DNA of 64,000 bases. Origin: WTJO01 sp965660165. GTDB taxonomy: Bacteria; Pseudomonadota; Alphaproteobacteria; Puniceispirillales; Puniceispirillaceae. The DNA is taken from positions 1 to 64,000 of the forward strand of contig CBFHYU010000010.1 in the NCBI GenBank assembly GCA_965660165.1, read 5' to 3'. Under the pieces are notes generated by a model. That model had not been told where the DNA came from. It worked only from the letters and a program-made list of their open reading frames with translations, and made no database searches. Positions 9,908 through 18,508 of the stretch are shown here, one piece after another (the first letter of the stretch is position 1; each line of letters opens with the position of its first letter). Made by a program: the position numbers and the translations under genes.

Positions 9908-9913
9908 TCTCTA

Positions 9914-10951
9914 TTAGGCTCCTATTAGCACATGACGCAATGTCTTTAATTCTTCAAGACAACGCCCTGTGCCTCTTACCACGCAAAATAGCGGGTCTTC
10001 TGCAATAGAGATAGGCAGGCCAGTTGCTTCACGCAACACTGAATCCATCTCTCGAAGCATCGCTCCACCGCCTGTCAGCACAATACCTTTTTCGACAATA
10101 TCCGCTGCCAGTTCAGGTGGTGCCTGTTCAAGCGCCATTTTCACGCCTTCGACTATCTGCTTAAGCGGGTCTGAGATAGCATCTGCCACTTGGGCTTCGG
10201 AAATAGAAATTTCTTTGGGCACACCATTTACCAGATCGCGCCCTCGCACTTCGATGCGAACGCTCTTTGTTTTCTCAGGGCGGCGCGCAATACCAATCGT
10301 CTTTTTAATACGCTCGGCAGTTGCTTCACCAATAAGAAGATTATGGGTACGGCGCATATAGCCAATAATCGCTTCATCAATCTTATCACCGCCAACCCGA
10401 ACAGAATGAGCATAAACAATATTGCCAAGCGATAAGATAGCCACCTCAGTTGTGCCGCCACCAATATCTACTACCATAGAACCAGACGGCTCAGTTACAG
10501 GCAAATCAGCACCAATAGCAGCTGCCATTGGCTCTTCAATCAGAAATACCCTGCGTGCCCCAGCAGCTTCAGCAGATTCCTGAATAGCTCTGCGCTCAAC
10601 AGCCGTTGAGCCAGATGGCACACAAATAATCATCTGAGGGCGGGCAAGTGAAAATCGACCATTCACCTTTAAGATGAAATGTTTAATCATCTCTTCAGCG
10701 ACTTCAAAATCGGCAATTACACCATCTGCCATAGGGCGAATAGCTTTAATATTTCCTGGTGTTTTACCCAGCATCACTTTGGCTTCTTCACCAACCGCAA
10801 GCACTTGGGTTTTGCCTCTTACCTGTGCCATAGCAACAACAGATGGCTCATTCAGCACAATGCCTCTACCTTTGACATAAACCAGCGTATTAGCGGTACC
10901 AAGATCAATACCTATATCAGCAGACATAAAGCCAAAAATCGAACCAAGCAT
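9914..10951 (-). CDS. mreB: Actin-like cell-shape protein MreB
   Basis: MreB polymerises with ATP on the inner face of the membrane and directs the elongation machinery. IGIDLGTANTLVY near the N-terminus is phosphate-binding loop 1, and VDIGGGTTEVA is phosphate loop 2. LTGGGAML is the adenosine motif. The start is placed at the ATG at 10951 (MLGSIFGFMSADIGIDLG): AGGA lies 5 bases upstream and the resulting 345 residues match the family. A TTG 48 bases further upstream would only add residues absent from other MreB proteins. It is the first gene of mreBCD-mrdA-rodA(-sbmA), with a terminator for ilvC just upstream. Confidence 0.97.
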   Translation of the reverse strand: MLGSIFGFMSADIGIDLGTANTLVYVKGRGIVLNEPSVVAMAQVRGKTQVLAVGEEAKVMLGKTPGNIKAIRPMADGVIADFEVAEEMIKHFILKVNGRFSLARPQMIICVPSGSTAVERRAIQESAEAAGARRVFLIEEPMAAAIGADLPVTEPSGSMVVDIGGGTTEVAILSLGNIVYAHSVRVGGDKIDEAIIGYMRRTHNLLIGEATAERIKKTIGIARRPEKTKSVRIEVRGRDLVNGVPKEISISEAQVADAISDPLKQIVEGVKMALEQAPPELAADIVEKGIVLTGGGAMLREMDSVLREATGLPISIAEDPLFCVVRGTGRCLEELKTLRHVLIGA

Positions 10952-11019
10952 GGGTGTCCTACCTTTGATGAAACTATTAGATGCAAAATCTTTGCACAAA
11001 ATTAACGATGAAGTAAAGA

Positions 11020-11040
11020 AGAGGCTTCAAAAAAGCCTCT
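11020..11040 (-). terminator. Terminator downstream of ilvC
   Basis: An 8-base perfect stem (AGAGGCTT at 11020-11027 with AAGCCTCT at 11033-11040) encloses a 5-base loop. On the minus strand it is followed by TCTTTACTT, a short U-rich run. It lies 34 bases past the ilvC stop and before mreB, so it separates the amino acid genes from the cell-shape operon and implies that mreB has its own promoter in the remaining 70 bases. Confidence 0.7.
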
Positions 11041-11073
11041 CCAGAATATCATATTTACAGACTGCCAACCTTA

Positions 11074-12093
11074 TTAGTTTTTATCCGTATCGACCAGTCT
11101 ATTCGCACCAATCCATGGCATCATAGCCCGCAGATTTGCGCCTACCTCTTCAATGTTATGTTCGGCATTGCGGCGTCTTGTTGCCTTAAAGCTTGCCTGA
11201 TGTACTTTGTTTTCTAGCATCCAGTCACGGGTAAAGCGGCCTGACTGAATATCTTCTAGCACACGTTTCATCTCTGCTTTTGTCTCAGATGTCACAATAC
11301 GCGGACCTGTGACATATTCGCCATATTCAGCTGTATTCGAGATTGAATAATTCATGTTGGCAATACCGCCTTCATAAATCAAATCAACAATCAGCTTTAC
11401 CTCATGCAGACACTCAAAATACGCCATTTCAGGGGCATATCCAGCTTCTACCAATGTTTCATAGCCTGCCTTGATCAATTCGACCAGACCGCCACATAGC
11501 ACAGCCTGCTCACCAAATAGGTCAGTTTCACATTCTTCTTTGAAGCTTGTCTCAATGATGCCAGAGCGCCCGCCACCAACAGCAGACGCATAAGACAGAC
11601 CAATATCATGAGTATTGCCTGATGGGTCTTGATGAACCGCTAGCAGACATGGCACGCCGCCGCCCTTCAAATACTCGCCTCTCACTGTATGGCCAGGCCC
11701 TTTTGGTGCCACCATAAATACGTCAATATCACTACGCGGCTCAATCAGATTGAAATGGACATTCAGACCATGCGCAAAGGCAATGGCTGCGCCTGTACGA
11801 ATATTAGGAGCAACTTCTTCAGTATAGATATCAGCCTGCAATTCATCTGGTGTTAGCATCATAATAACATCTGCCCATGCAGAGGCATCGGCAACACTCA
11901 TCACCTCAAAACCAGCAGCTTCAGCTTTTGCACGAGAGGCAGACCCGTCACGCAATGCAACGGCTACCTGTTCAACGCCACTATCTTTCAGATTTGCAGC
12001 ATGCGCATGACCTTGCGAACCATAGCCAACAATAACCACTTTTTTTGATTTAATCAGGCCAATATCAGTATCCTGATCATAATAAACGCGCAT
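11074..12093 (-). CDS. ilvC: Ketol-acid reductoisomerase (class I)
   Basis: IlvC converts acetolactate or acetohydroxybutyrate to the dihydroxy acids of valine and isoleucine synthesis, using NADPH and Mg2+. The N-terminal Rossmann domain shows VVIVGYGSQGHAHAANLKDSG. The middle contains AHGLNVHF and the conserved GPGHTVRGEY. The C-terminal knotted helical domain carries the metal site region FGEQAVLCGG and ECLHEVKLIVDLIYEGG. The length of 339 residues is the short class I form. AAGGAG lies 6 bases before the ATG. The 150-base gap to ilvH suggests a separate promoter, although the three ilv genes run in the same direction. Confidence 0.97.
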   Translation of the reverse strand: MRVYYDQDTDIGLIKSKKVVIVGYGSQGHAHAANLKDSGVEQVAVALRDGSASRAKAEAAGFEVMSVADASAWADVIMMLTPDELQADIYTEEVAPNIRTGAAIAFAHGLNVHFNLIEPRSDIDVFMVAPKGPGHTVRGEYLKGGGVPCLLAVHQDPSGNTHDIGLSYASAVGGGRSGIIETSFKEECETDLFGEQAVLCGGLVELIKAGYETLVEAGYAPEMAYFECLHEVKLIVDLIYEGGIANMNYSISNTAEYGEYVTGPRIVTSETKAEMKRVLEDIQSGRFTRDWMLENKVHQASFKATRRRNAEHNIEEVGANLRAMMPWIGANRLVDTDKN

Positions 12094-12243
12094 TTCAGTC
12101 TCCTTATTTTCAAAATTCAGCTGTGTTAGTTGTTTCTGACCGATCTATCTTTTGCCAAGACGATGGGAGAAATTCATAGAAAAAATGTAACTCGTGATAG
12201 CCTTTATAACCGCCAAGTGCAAAGAAAAAATCCTGTTTGCCTG

Positions 12244-12762
12244 TTAGATAAGGTCGAGATGATTGCCTCTGGTGATGCCACATACCCCTGTACGCGCTAC
12301 CTCAATATCACCAAGAGAACGCATCAATTCAACAAAAGCAGTTACTTTTGAGCTATTACCTGTCACCTCAAACACAAAGCTGTCTAAGGTGCTATCTAGT
12401 GTTCTGGCTCGAAAACTATCAGCCACCCGCAAGGCTTCAATTCGGCGATTGCCTGAATTGATAATTTTAACTAGGGCTAATTCACGTTCCACATGCGCTG
12501 GCGTTAGGGTTAAATCACGCACCTGATGCACAGGCACTTGACGTTCTAGCAATTTTTTAATCTGTTCAATTACCATAGGCGTGCCACTTGTCACCACTGA
12601 AATCCGTGATGTTTTCAGCGTGCTGTCTACTTCGGACACTGTCAGGCTTTCAATATTATATCCGCGTCCTGAAAACAGACCAACCACACGTGCCAGCACG
12701 CCTGGCTCGTTATCAACCAGCACTGAAAGCGTATGTGTTTCAATTTGTGATGTATCTAGCAT
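12244..12762 (-). CDS. ilvH: Acetolactate synthase regulatory (small) subunit
   Basis: This subunit stimulates the catalytic subunit IlvB and confers valine feedback inhibition. The N-terminal ACT domain shows TLSVLVDNEPGVLARVVGLF and GRGYNIESLTV, which surround the effector site. The C-terminal domain ends in GVCGITRG. The length of 172 residues is normal for the IlvH/IlvN long form. It lies 68 bases after ilvB and is probably in the same transcript. Confidence 0.96.
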   Translation of the reverse strand: MLDTSQIETHTLSVLVDNEPGVLARVVGLFSGRGYNIESLTVSEVDSTLKTSRISVVTSGTPMVIEQIKKLLERQVPVHQVRDLTLTPAHVERELALVKIINSGNRRIEALRVADSFRARTLDSTLDSFVFEVTGNSSKVTAFVELMRSLGDIEVARTGVCGITRGNHLDLI

Positions 12763-12830
12763 GATCTTTTATCCAAGCAATTCATAGTCAAACAATTTTC
12801 TCGTTTCAGCAGATGCGATACCGCCTAGCC

Positions 12831-14621
12831 TTAAACCAGAATTTTACCTTCATCAGAAACTGTTTTACTGGCCTCATCTTCAGGGCCTAATATCATATCA
12901 TTATGCGCCGCGCCTGATGGGATCATCGGAAAACAATTTTCTTCTTTTTCTACCATGCAATCCACGATTACAGGCCCGTCATATGCCAGCATATCAGCAA
13001 TCACATCATCTAGCTGGTCTACCGTTTTAGCCCGAAGCCCCTTCATACCAAATGTTTCAGCCAGCTTTACGAAATCAGGCAAAGACGCAGTGTAACTCTC
13101 AGAATAACGAGAGCCATGATTAAGTTCTTGCCATTGGCGCACCATCCCCATCCATTCATTATTCAGAATGAAAATTTTCACAGGCAAACGATATTGCGAA
13201 ATGGTTGAAAGTTCTTGCATATTCATCAAGAATGACGCTTCACCAGAGATATCTATCACTAGAGATTCTGGATGGGCTAGCTGAGTGCCGACCGCCGCTG
13301 GCAAACCATATCCCATCGTGCCAAGACCCCCAGATGTCATCCAGCGATTAGGCTCGTGAAATTTGAAATATTGCGCCGCCCACATCTGATGCTGACCAAC
13401 TTCTGTTGTGACATACACATCCTTGCCATGCGTAATCTGATACAAGCGTTCAATCGCATGTTGAGGCTTAATAATATCTTTTTTCTGTTTATATTTCAGA
13501 CAGTTACGCGCGCGCCATTCATTTATTTTTGCCCACCAGCTTTTCAAAGACTTCTGATCAGGCGCAAAAGATTGCGCTTTCATCTCAGCCAGTAAGGCAG
13601 ATAAAAAAGCATGCGCATCACCAACAATTCCGACATCTACATGAACAACTTTATTGATAGATGAGGCGTCAATATCCGCATGCACTTTCACGCTATTCGG
13701 AGAGAAATGCTGCAGATTGCCAGTAACCCTGTCATCAAATCTTGCGCCAATATTCAACATGAAATCACAATCATGCATCGTCATATTGGCTTCATACGTG
13801 CCATGCATGCCAAGCATGCCAAGAAAATGCTCATCAGACGCGTCAACTGCGCCAAGCCCCATCAGGGTCAGGGTAGCAGGCCAGCCAGTCAAGCTAACCA
13901 GCTCACGCAAGCGTACTGAGGCATCAGGGCCGCTATTGATAATGCCGCCACCAGCATAAATCACAGGCCGTTTTGCTTTTTTCATTAACCCAACTACTTT
14001 TTTTACCAGCTTAGCATCTGGAGCTGTTTGTGGCTGATATCGGATTGGCCTATCTGAGACAGACTCTCTGTAGGGCGCATCAAGAAGCTGGATATCTTTT
14101 GGCAAATCAATAATTACAGGACCAGGACGTCCAGAACGTGCCACATGAAATGCCTCTTCAAGGCTTGGCTGTAAGTCAGCACTTTTCTTCACCAGATAAT
14201 TATATTTGGTGCAGGGGCGCGTAATCCCAGATGTGTCTGCTTCTTGAAACGCATCAGTGCCAATAAGATGGCTAGGCACCTGACCAGATAGGCAAATAAT
14301 AGGCACTGAATCCATCAGCGCATCTGTAAGGCCTGTCACCGCATTTGTTGCACCTGGCCCTGAGGTCACCAGCACCACACCGACTTTACCTGTTGAACGG
14401 GCATAGCCTTCTGCAGCATGCACAGCGGCCTGTTCATGGCGCACCAGCACATGACGGATTTTATTATTCCTGAAGATAGCATCATAAATCGGTAAGACAG
14501 CCCCGCCCGGATACCCAAAAATCACCTCAACGCCCTGATCCTCAAGCACTTTGAGAATGACGTCTGCACCCTCCATCATGGTGGGGGCTGATTTGGTATT
14601 GCTGTGTTTCATCTCTGACAT
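12831..14621 (-). CDS. ilvB: Acetolactate synthase catalytic (large) subunit
   Basis: This ThDP- and FAD-dependent enzyme condenses pyruvate with pyruvate or 2-ketobutyrate to begin valine, leucine and isoleucine synthesis. VIFGYPGGAVLPIYDAI and the catalytic Glu in RHEQAAVHAAEGYAR mark the N-terminal ThDP domain. A FAD/central domain and a C-terminal ThDP domain with GLGTMGYGLPAAVG and the diphosphate motif from DISGEASF to LNNEWMGMV follow. Length is 596 residues. AAAGG lies only 2 bases before the ATG and AAGG 9 bases before it. The gene is preceded by a candidate leader ORF that stops 17 bases upstream. Confidence 0.97.
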   Translation of the reverse strand: MSEMKHSNTKSAPTMMEGADVILKVLEDQGVEVIFGYPGGAVLPIYDAIFRNNKIRHVLVRHEQAAVHAAEGYARSTGKVGVVLVTSGPGATNAVTGLTDALMDSVPIICLSGQVPSHLIGTDAFQEADTSGITRPCTKYNYLVKKSADLQPSLEEAFHVARSGRPGPVIIDLPKDIQLLDAPYRESVSDRPIRYQPQTAPDAKLVKKVVGLMKKAKRPVIYAGGGIINSGPDASVRLRELVSLTGWPATLTLMGLGAVDASDEHFLGMLGMHGTYEANMTMHDCDFMLNIGARFDDRVTGNLQHFSPNSVKVHADIDASSINKVVHVDVGIVGDAHAFLSALLAEMKAQSFAPDQKSLKSWWAKINEWRARNCLKYKQKKDIIKPQHAIERLYQITHGKDVYVTTEVGQHQMWAAQYFKFHEPNRWMTSGGLGTMGYGLPAAVGTQLAHPESLVIDISGEASFLMNMQELSTISQYRLPVKIFILNNEWMGMVRQWQELNHGSRYSESYTASLPDFVKLAETFGMKGLRAKTVDQLDDVIADMLAYDGPVIVDCMVEKEENCFPMIPSGAAHNDMILGPEDEASKTVSDEGKILV

Positions 14622-14638
14622 AACCTTTACCTTGCGTG

Positions 14639-14761
14639 CTATTTTGCCGTATGCGTCCCATCGCCTGAATTTATCTTGCCCACCCTGCTCTGAATGGCGC
14701 CGACTGCTAGTGTGTTTCTAACTAGAATTCTATATCCCAGAATCCTATAGCCCAGAATCAT
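14639..14761 (-). CDS. Candidate branched-chain-amino-acid leader peptide upstream of ilvB (40 residues)
   Basis: A short ORF in the ilvB leader encodes MILGYRILGYRILVRN followed by TLAVGAIQSRVG and a polar tail ending HTAK. Three repeats of Ile-Leu sit within the first 13 residues and ten of the first 23 are Ile, Leu, Val or Met. The repeats come from a 15-base tandem repeat in the DNA (14724-14753). A plausible promoter (14790-14819) would place the RNA start about 22 bases before the ATG, so this ORF fills most of the leader. Its stop is 17 bases before ilvB, in another frame. Ile/Leu/Val-rich leader peptides control ilv operons in other proteobacteria. No U-run terminator is visible between it and ilvB, so any control would more likely act on ilvB translation. 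The ribosome site is weak (AGG 12 bases upstream). I do not know a homologue; this is a prediction. Confidence 0.5.
   Translation of the reverse strand: MILGYRILGYRILVRNTLAVGAIQSRVGKINSGDGTHTAK
14724..14758 (-). repeat. 15-base tandem repeat in the ilvB leader
   Basis: Two adjacent copies of a 15-base unit (14724-14738 and 14739-14753, differing at two positions) are followed by the first 5 bases of a third. On the minus strand each unit encodes Ile-Leu-Gly-Tyr-Arg in the candidate leader peptide. The period of 15 keeps the reading frame. Confidence 0.75.
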
Positions 14762-14789
14762 CTTCACAGCATACCTGACCCTGTCTGGC

Positions 14790-14819
14790 ATAATACCAAG
14801 CTGGCCATGTTGCTGTGAA
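14790..14819 (-). promoter_or_regulatory. Candidate ilvB promoter
   Basis: On the minus strand TTCACA (14814-14819) and TATTAT (14790-14795) each match the sigma-70 consensus at five of six positions and are 18 bases apart. The predicted start is near 14783. The -35 box lies inside one arm of an inverted repeat (TTCACAGCA at 14763-14771 with TGCTGTGAA at 14811-14819), whose other arm falls in the early transcribed region, so a regulator or an RNA fold could act here. Confidence 0.45.
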
Positions 14820-14833
14820 TCACGTTAAGCAAG

Positions 14834-14856
14834 AAAAAAATCTATCTTGTGAATAG
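14834..14856 (-). terminator. Weak terminator-like hairpin after miaA
   Basis: Read on the minus strand, CTATT and GATAG (five pairs, one of them G-U, 5-base loop) are followed by A and seven T. The stem is short and AT-rich, so termination would be inefficient. The position, about 28 bases past the miaA stop and upstream of the proposed ilvB promoter, fits a terminator for miaA. Confidence 0.4.
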
Positions 14857-14883
14857 GTTGTTAGCACATCTAATACAGAGATG

Positions 14884-15834
14884 TCAACAATGGTCAAGAA
14901 TTTTTGAAAAGATTTTTTCGAATAAACTTTCAGAATATAACTCATTATTCTCAATTTTTGAAATAAAATTATTTCTTAACCATGTCATTTGACGTTTGGC
15001 ATAGCGTCTTGTGTCTCGTTTTATAAGCGAAATAGCGTCTGCATCACTGATACGGCCAGCCTGAGCCTCACTAAGGCTTTTTACCCCTAGCGCCTTCATC
15101 ACTGGCAAGTCAGGGTCTAGCTTGCGCGTTAGCAAGCGAGCCACCTCGTCTAGCGCGCCTGCTACTATCATGTGATCAACTCTACGTTCAATACGGTCAT
15201 AAATATCTTGGCGCGGCGGTAGATGAAGCATCGTTATCGGCTCTGCCTGTATCATTGAAAGGCGTGGTTTCTTCTGCCATTCGCTTAGCGCTATGCCTGT
15301 ATGGCTAAACACTTCCATTGCCCTTAATACCCGTTGTGTATCTGTTGGGAACAGCCGTGCGGCAATCTCGCTATCACAATCTGCTAGCAATGCATGAAAA
15401 CGCTCAGCGCCTAATCTTTTATGTTGCAGGATAACCTGTTTGCGCACCTGTTCAGGGATATCGGGGATAGGGGAAATCCCCTCTACCGCAGCGTTTAGAT
15501 ACATGCCTGTACCGCCAACTAAGATTGGCATTTGATCTTTCTGCCATGCCGCTTGAACCGCCTGATGCACTAGCTCTAGCCATTTGCCTACTGAAAAATT
15601 CGTTGCGCCATCTATTACCCCATACAGACGATGTGGCACTATGCGCATATCATGCTCGGATGGGCGAGCCGTCAGCACAGACAAATCACGATATATCTGC
15701 ATTGAATCTGCATTGATGATGACACCATCCAACTTGCGCGCTATATCTATAGCCATTGCCGATTTACCACTTGCGGTAGGCCCTGCAATGATAAGGTAGC
15801 GTTGATGTTTGTGATGATGTGGTGTTTCGGTCAT
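14884..15834 (-). CDS. miaA: tRNA dimethylallyltransferase
   Basis: MiaA adds a dimethylallyl group to A37 of tRNAs that read UNN codons. The P-loop IIAGPTASGKSAMA is at the N-terminus, followed by the family blocks VIINADSMQIYRDL and PILVGGTGMYLNA. The C-terminal zone includes RRYAKRQMTWLRNN, typical of MiaA. The protein is 316 residues from the ATG at 15834; a TTG two codons upstream is less likely. It is divergent from serB with only about 43 bases between them. Confidence 0.96.
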   Translation of the reverse strand: MTETPHHHKHQRYLIIAGPTASGKSAMAIDIARKLDGVIINADSMQIYRDLSVLTARPSEHDMRIVPHRLYGVIDGATNFSVGKWLELVHQAVQAAWQKDQMPILVGGTGMYLNAAVEGISPIPDIPEQVRKQVILQHKRLGAERFHALLADCDSEIAARLFPTDTQRVLRAMEVFSHTGIALSEWQKKPRLSMIQAEPITMLHLPPRQDIYDRIERRVDHMIVAGALDEVARLLTRKLDPDLPVMKALGVKSLSEAQAGRISDADAISLIKRDTRRYAKRQMTWLRNNFISKIENNELYSESLFEKIFSKILDHC

Positions 15835-15877
15835 AATCAAGATTCAGGTTACGAAGAACAGAAATAGTGAGATAGTG

Positions 15878-16759
15878 ATGCATACTAGCTTTTTGCTTAC
15901 CAGTTCAGCACCAGATGCACGCCATCTTATATCACAATTTTGCTCAACCGAAATGCTAACTCTGAAAACATGGCTATCGCATCTCAATAGCTCTGCACAA
16001 GCAGCCCATATTTCAGCCCCTGAGACGCAGCCGTTGGAACTATTGCGAGCTAGCGCCCGACATTATGCCCTAGATATCAATCTGGTTACGCAGCATAATT
16101 CGCTAAAGCAATTATTACTAGCAGATATGGATGCCACCATTATTAGAGGCGAGTCTCTTGACGAGCTTGCTGCACTATGCGGCAAAGGCGAGGCGATAGC
16201 TAAAATAACAGCCAAAACAATGGCAGGTGATATTGACTTTGCCACTGGCCTTGATATGCGCCTGAGCCAGCTTGCTGGCCAGCCTGAAACGCTGTTGCAA
16301 CAGGTGGTTGACCAAACCGAGCTTACACAAGGGGCAACAACATTGATTGCCACCATGCGTGCGCATGGGGCGCATTGCTGTTTGGTCTCAGGCGGATTTA
16401 CCTTTTTAACATCTCATATTGCTAGCATGGTCGGCTTTAATGAACATTTCGCAAATCAGCTAGGATTGGAACATGGCGCACTTACAGGCAAAGCTGTACC
16501 GCCATTACTAGACAAACACTCAAAAAAGCAGATTTTAATACAGAAAGCAAAGGCGCTAGGCATTTCTGTAGATGCGGCTATTTGTGTTGGAGATGGTGCA
16601 AATGATGCTGAAATGCTATCCACAGCAGGGCTAGGTGTAGCCTTTGAGGGCAAGCCAGCGCTAACACAGCTAATATCCAACCAGCTTGATCATACTGACC
16701 TTACTGGCCTGTTATATTTGCAAGGGATAAAGGCTGATAATTTTTCGACCAAAATTTAA
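15878..16759 (+). CDS. serB: Phosphoserine phosphatase
   Basis: SerB releases serine from phosphoserine, the last step of serine synthesis. The HAD motif I is DMDATII, with the nucleophilic Asp and the acid/base Asp two residues later. Motif II is LVSGGFTFL and motif III/IV is CVGDGANDAEML. An N-terminal domain of about 75 residues precedes the HAD core, as in many alphaproteobacterial SerB proteins. I prefer the ATG at 15878 to the GTG immediately before it. An inverted repeat just past the stop is a likely terminator. Confidence 0.95.
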   Translation: MHTSFLLTSSAPDARHLISQFCSTEMLTLKTWLSHLNSSAQAAHISAPETQPLELLRASARHYALDINLVTQHNSLKQLLLADMDATIIRGESLDELAALCGKGEAIAKITAKTMAGDIDFATGLDMRLSQLAGQPETLLQQVVDQTELTQGATTLIATMRAHGAHCCLVSGGFTFLTSHIASMVGFNEHFANQLGLEHGALTGKAVPPLLDKHSKKQILIQKAKALGISVDAAICVGDGANDAEMLSTAGLGVAFEGKPALTQLISNQLDHTDLTGLLYLQGIKADNFSTKI

Positions 16760-16790
16760 CTAGCCAGCCGAAATAATCCAGCTGGCTAGT
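16759..16790. terminator. Hairpin between convergent serB and degP
   Basis: A 10-base perfect inverted repeat (ACTAGCCAGC at 16759-16768, GCTGGCTAGT at 16781-16790) with a 12-base loop begins at the last base of the serB stop codon. T-rich stretches are present on either side (GGGTTTTAG on the plus strand, TAAATTTTGG on the minus strand), so it could serve both genes. The U-runs are imperfect. Confidence 0.6.
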
Positions 16791-16823
16791 AGATGGGTTT
16801 TAGATGCGTTCTATGTTCAAAGG

Positions 16824-18320
16824 CTATTCAAAGCTGACCTGAACAAAACGGCGCTGACCGTCGGTATCTTCGACCAGCATTAAGATGCCCTTACGCTCTG
16901 CTTCACGCGCGGCGCTAATGCCGTCATCAAGCTGATCAATTGAGGTGATCGCTGTCTGGTTTAGACGCCTGATGATCTGCCCCTCTGCCAGCCCTTTTCG
17001 GCTTGCAGGGCTATCTTCGGCCACATTGGTGATGACCACCGCATCCTGTTCAGCCTCAAGGCTATATTTCTGCGCAAGTGCTTCGGTAAGCGGACTTACA
17101 TCAAAGCCTAATTCAGCAAATGAGCGGCTATCTCCAGATGACGGGCTATTTGAAATCAGCCCATCATTTTCAGCCACTTCCAGCTCGCCAAGCGTCACAT
17201 CAAATTGTTGTTCATCCCCGTTTCTCATCACAATAACAGGCACGGTTTTATCAACAGGTGTCTCTGCTACGATACGCGGCAAATCACGGCTTCTTTCAAC
17301 CTTGACGCTGTTAAATGAGGTGATAACATCGCCTGCTTCAATACCTGCTTTGGCGGCAGGGCCTTCTTCACTGACAGAGGCAACAAGCGCGCCTGACACT
17401 TCTTTCAGCCCTAGCGAATCTGCAATATCTTCTGTCACTTCTTGGATGAATACACCTAGCCAGCCGCGTCTTGTGCGACCAAAATCACGCAATTGGGTCA
17501 CTACCTGTTCTGCCAGATTGGCTGAAATCGCAAACCCTATCCCGACAGACCCGCCAGATTGCGAGAAGATAGCAGTATTGATGCCTATTACCTCGCCATC
17601 AAGGTTAAATAGTGGCCCGCCTGAATTACCCCGATTTATCGAAGCATCTGTCTGGATAAAATCATCATAAGGGCCTGAGCCAATATCACGGCCACGCGCT
17701 GACACTATCCCTGCGGTTACGGTGCCGCCAAGTCCAAATGGATTACCAATGGCCATAACCCAATCACCAACTCTCAACGTGTCTGAGTCGCCAAATGTAA
17801 CAGCCGTTAGTTCTTTGCCTTCAGGGTCAAATTTGAGCAAGGCAATATCTGTTTTTTCATCACGTCCTACGATTTCAGCCGAAAAACTATCATCATTTGA
17901 CAGATAGATAGTGATTTTATCAGCATTTTCGATAACGTGATTGTTGGTCACCACATATCCACGTTTATCGACAATAAAGCCTGAGCCTAAAGATTGTCCC
18001 TGACGCGGGCGTTCCTGCTCTTCAAAATCACGGAAAAAATCCTCAAATGGCGAGCCTTCAGGGAATTGCGGAAGCGGCGTTCCCTTCCCTCTGGATTCAA
18101 TCATGGTTGTGGTTGAGATATTTACAACTGACGGTGTCAGCGCTTCAGCCAAATCGGCAAAACTCTCAGGTCTGTCTGCTGCCTGTGACTGTCCAAAGCT
18201 TAACAGCACAGCAAATATAACAAGCGAACCCGCCATGATATATTTTACGCGGGATATCTGATGGCTAACAATAAACGCTAGCGATCTGTGATTGGCAATA
18301 TAGTTGGGGTGATTAAGCAT
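16824..18320 (-). CDS. degP: Periplasmic DegP/HtrA-type serine protease-chaperone
   Basis: This protein degrades or refolds damaged periplasmic proteins. A signal sequence with a long n-region ends near SFGQSQAAD. The trypsin-like domain has His128 in NNHV, Asp158 in KTDIALL and Ser233 in GNSGGPL, a complete triad. Two PDZ domains follow, from about residue 275 and 390. The length of 498 residues is usual. GGAG lies 11 bases before the chosen ATG. It lies downstream of hflK-hflC, a common alphaproteobacterial order, but a terminator and a 188-base gap suggest its own promoter. Confidence 0.95.
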   Translation of the reverse strand: MLNHPNYIANHRSLAFIVSHQISRVKYIMAGSLVIFAVLLSFGQSQAADRPESFADLAEALTPSVVNISTTTMIESRGKGTPLPQFPEGSPFEDFFRDFEEQERPRQGQSLGSGFIVDKRGYVVTNNHVIENADKITIYLSNDDSFSAEIVGRDEKTDIALLKFDPEGKELTAVTFGDSDTLRVGDWVMAIGNPFGLGGTVTAGIVSARGRDIGSGPYDDFIQTDASINRGNSGGPLFNLDGEVIGINTAIFSQSGGSVGIGFAISANLAEQVVTQLRDFGRTRRGWLGVFIQEVTEDIADSLGLKEVSGALVASVSEEGPAAKAGIEAGDVITSFNSVKVERSRDLPRIVAETPVDKTVPVIVMRNGDEQQFDVTLGELEVAENDGLISNSPSSGDSRSFAELGFDVSPLTEALAQKYSLEAEQDAVVITNVAEDSPASRKGLAEGQIIRRLNQTAITSIDQLDDGISAAREAERKGILMLVEDTDGQRRFVQVSFE

Positions 18321-18471
18321 CTTACATTACTCTCCAGCATTATATTTTTCGCTGATAACGCCATCATCTGCTTTGACATCATCCAGAGATAGTTGCTGGA
18401 TAGACGCAAGGTATTTGATGGTGCATCATGGTCAAGATGGCAGTGTTGTTTGACAATTTTCAGGCAGGAAA

Positions 18472-18489
18472 AAGGCCAATTAAGGCCTT
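18472..18489 (-). terminator. Terminator downstream of hflC
   Basis: Read on the minus strand, AAGGCC and GGCCTT form a 6-base stem around TTAATT and are followed directly by TTT, giving GGCCTTTTTCC. It starts about 20 bases past the hflC stop and would separate hflKC from degP. Confidence 0.7.
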
Positions 18490-18508
18490 CATCCCAAAAA
18501 TTTAGATA

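Noticed and set aside
9969..10361. 130-codon plus-strand frame opposite mreB
   Set aside because: It is antisense to mreB and its sequence is the Ser/Ala-rich shadow expected from the mreB codons.
10952..10999. Upstream TTG start for mreB
   Set aside because: The added 16 residues are not found in MreB proteins, and AGGA sits properly in front of the ATG at 10951.
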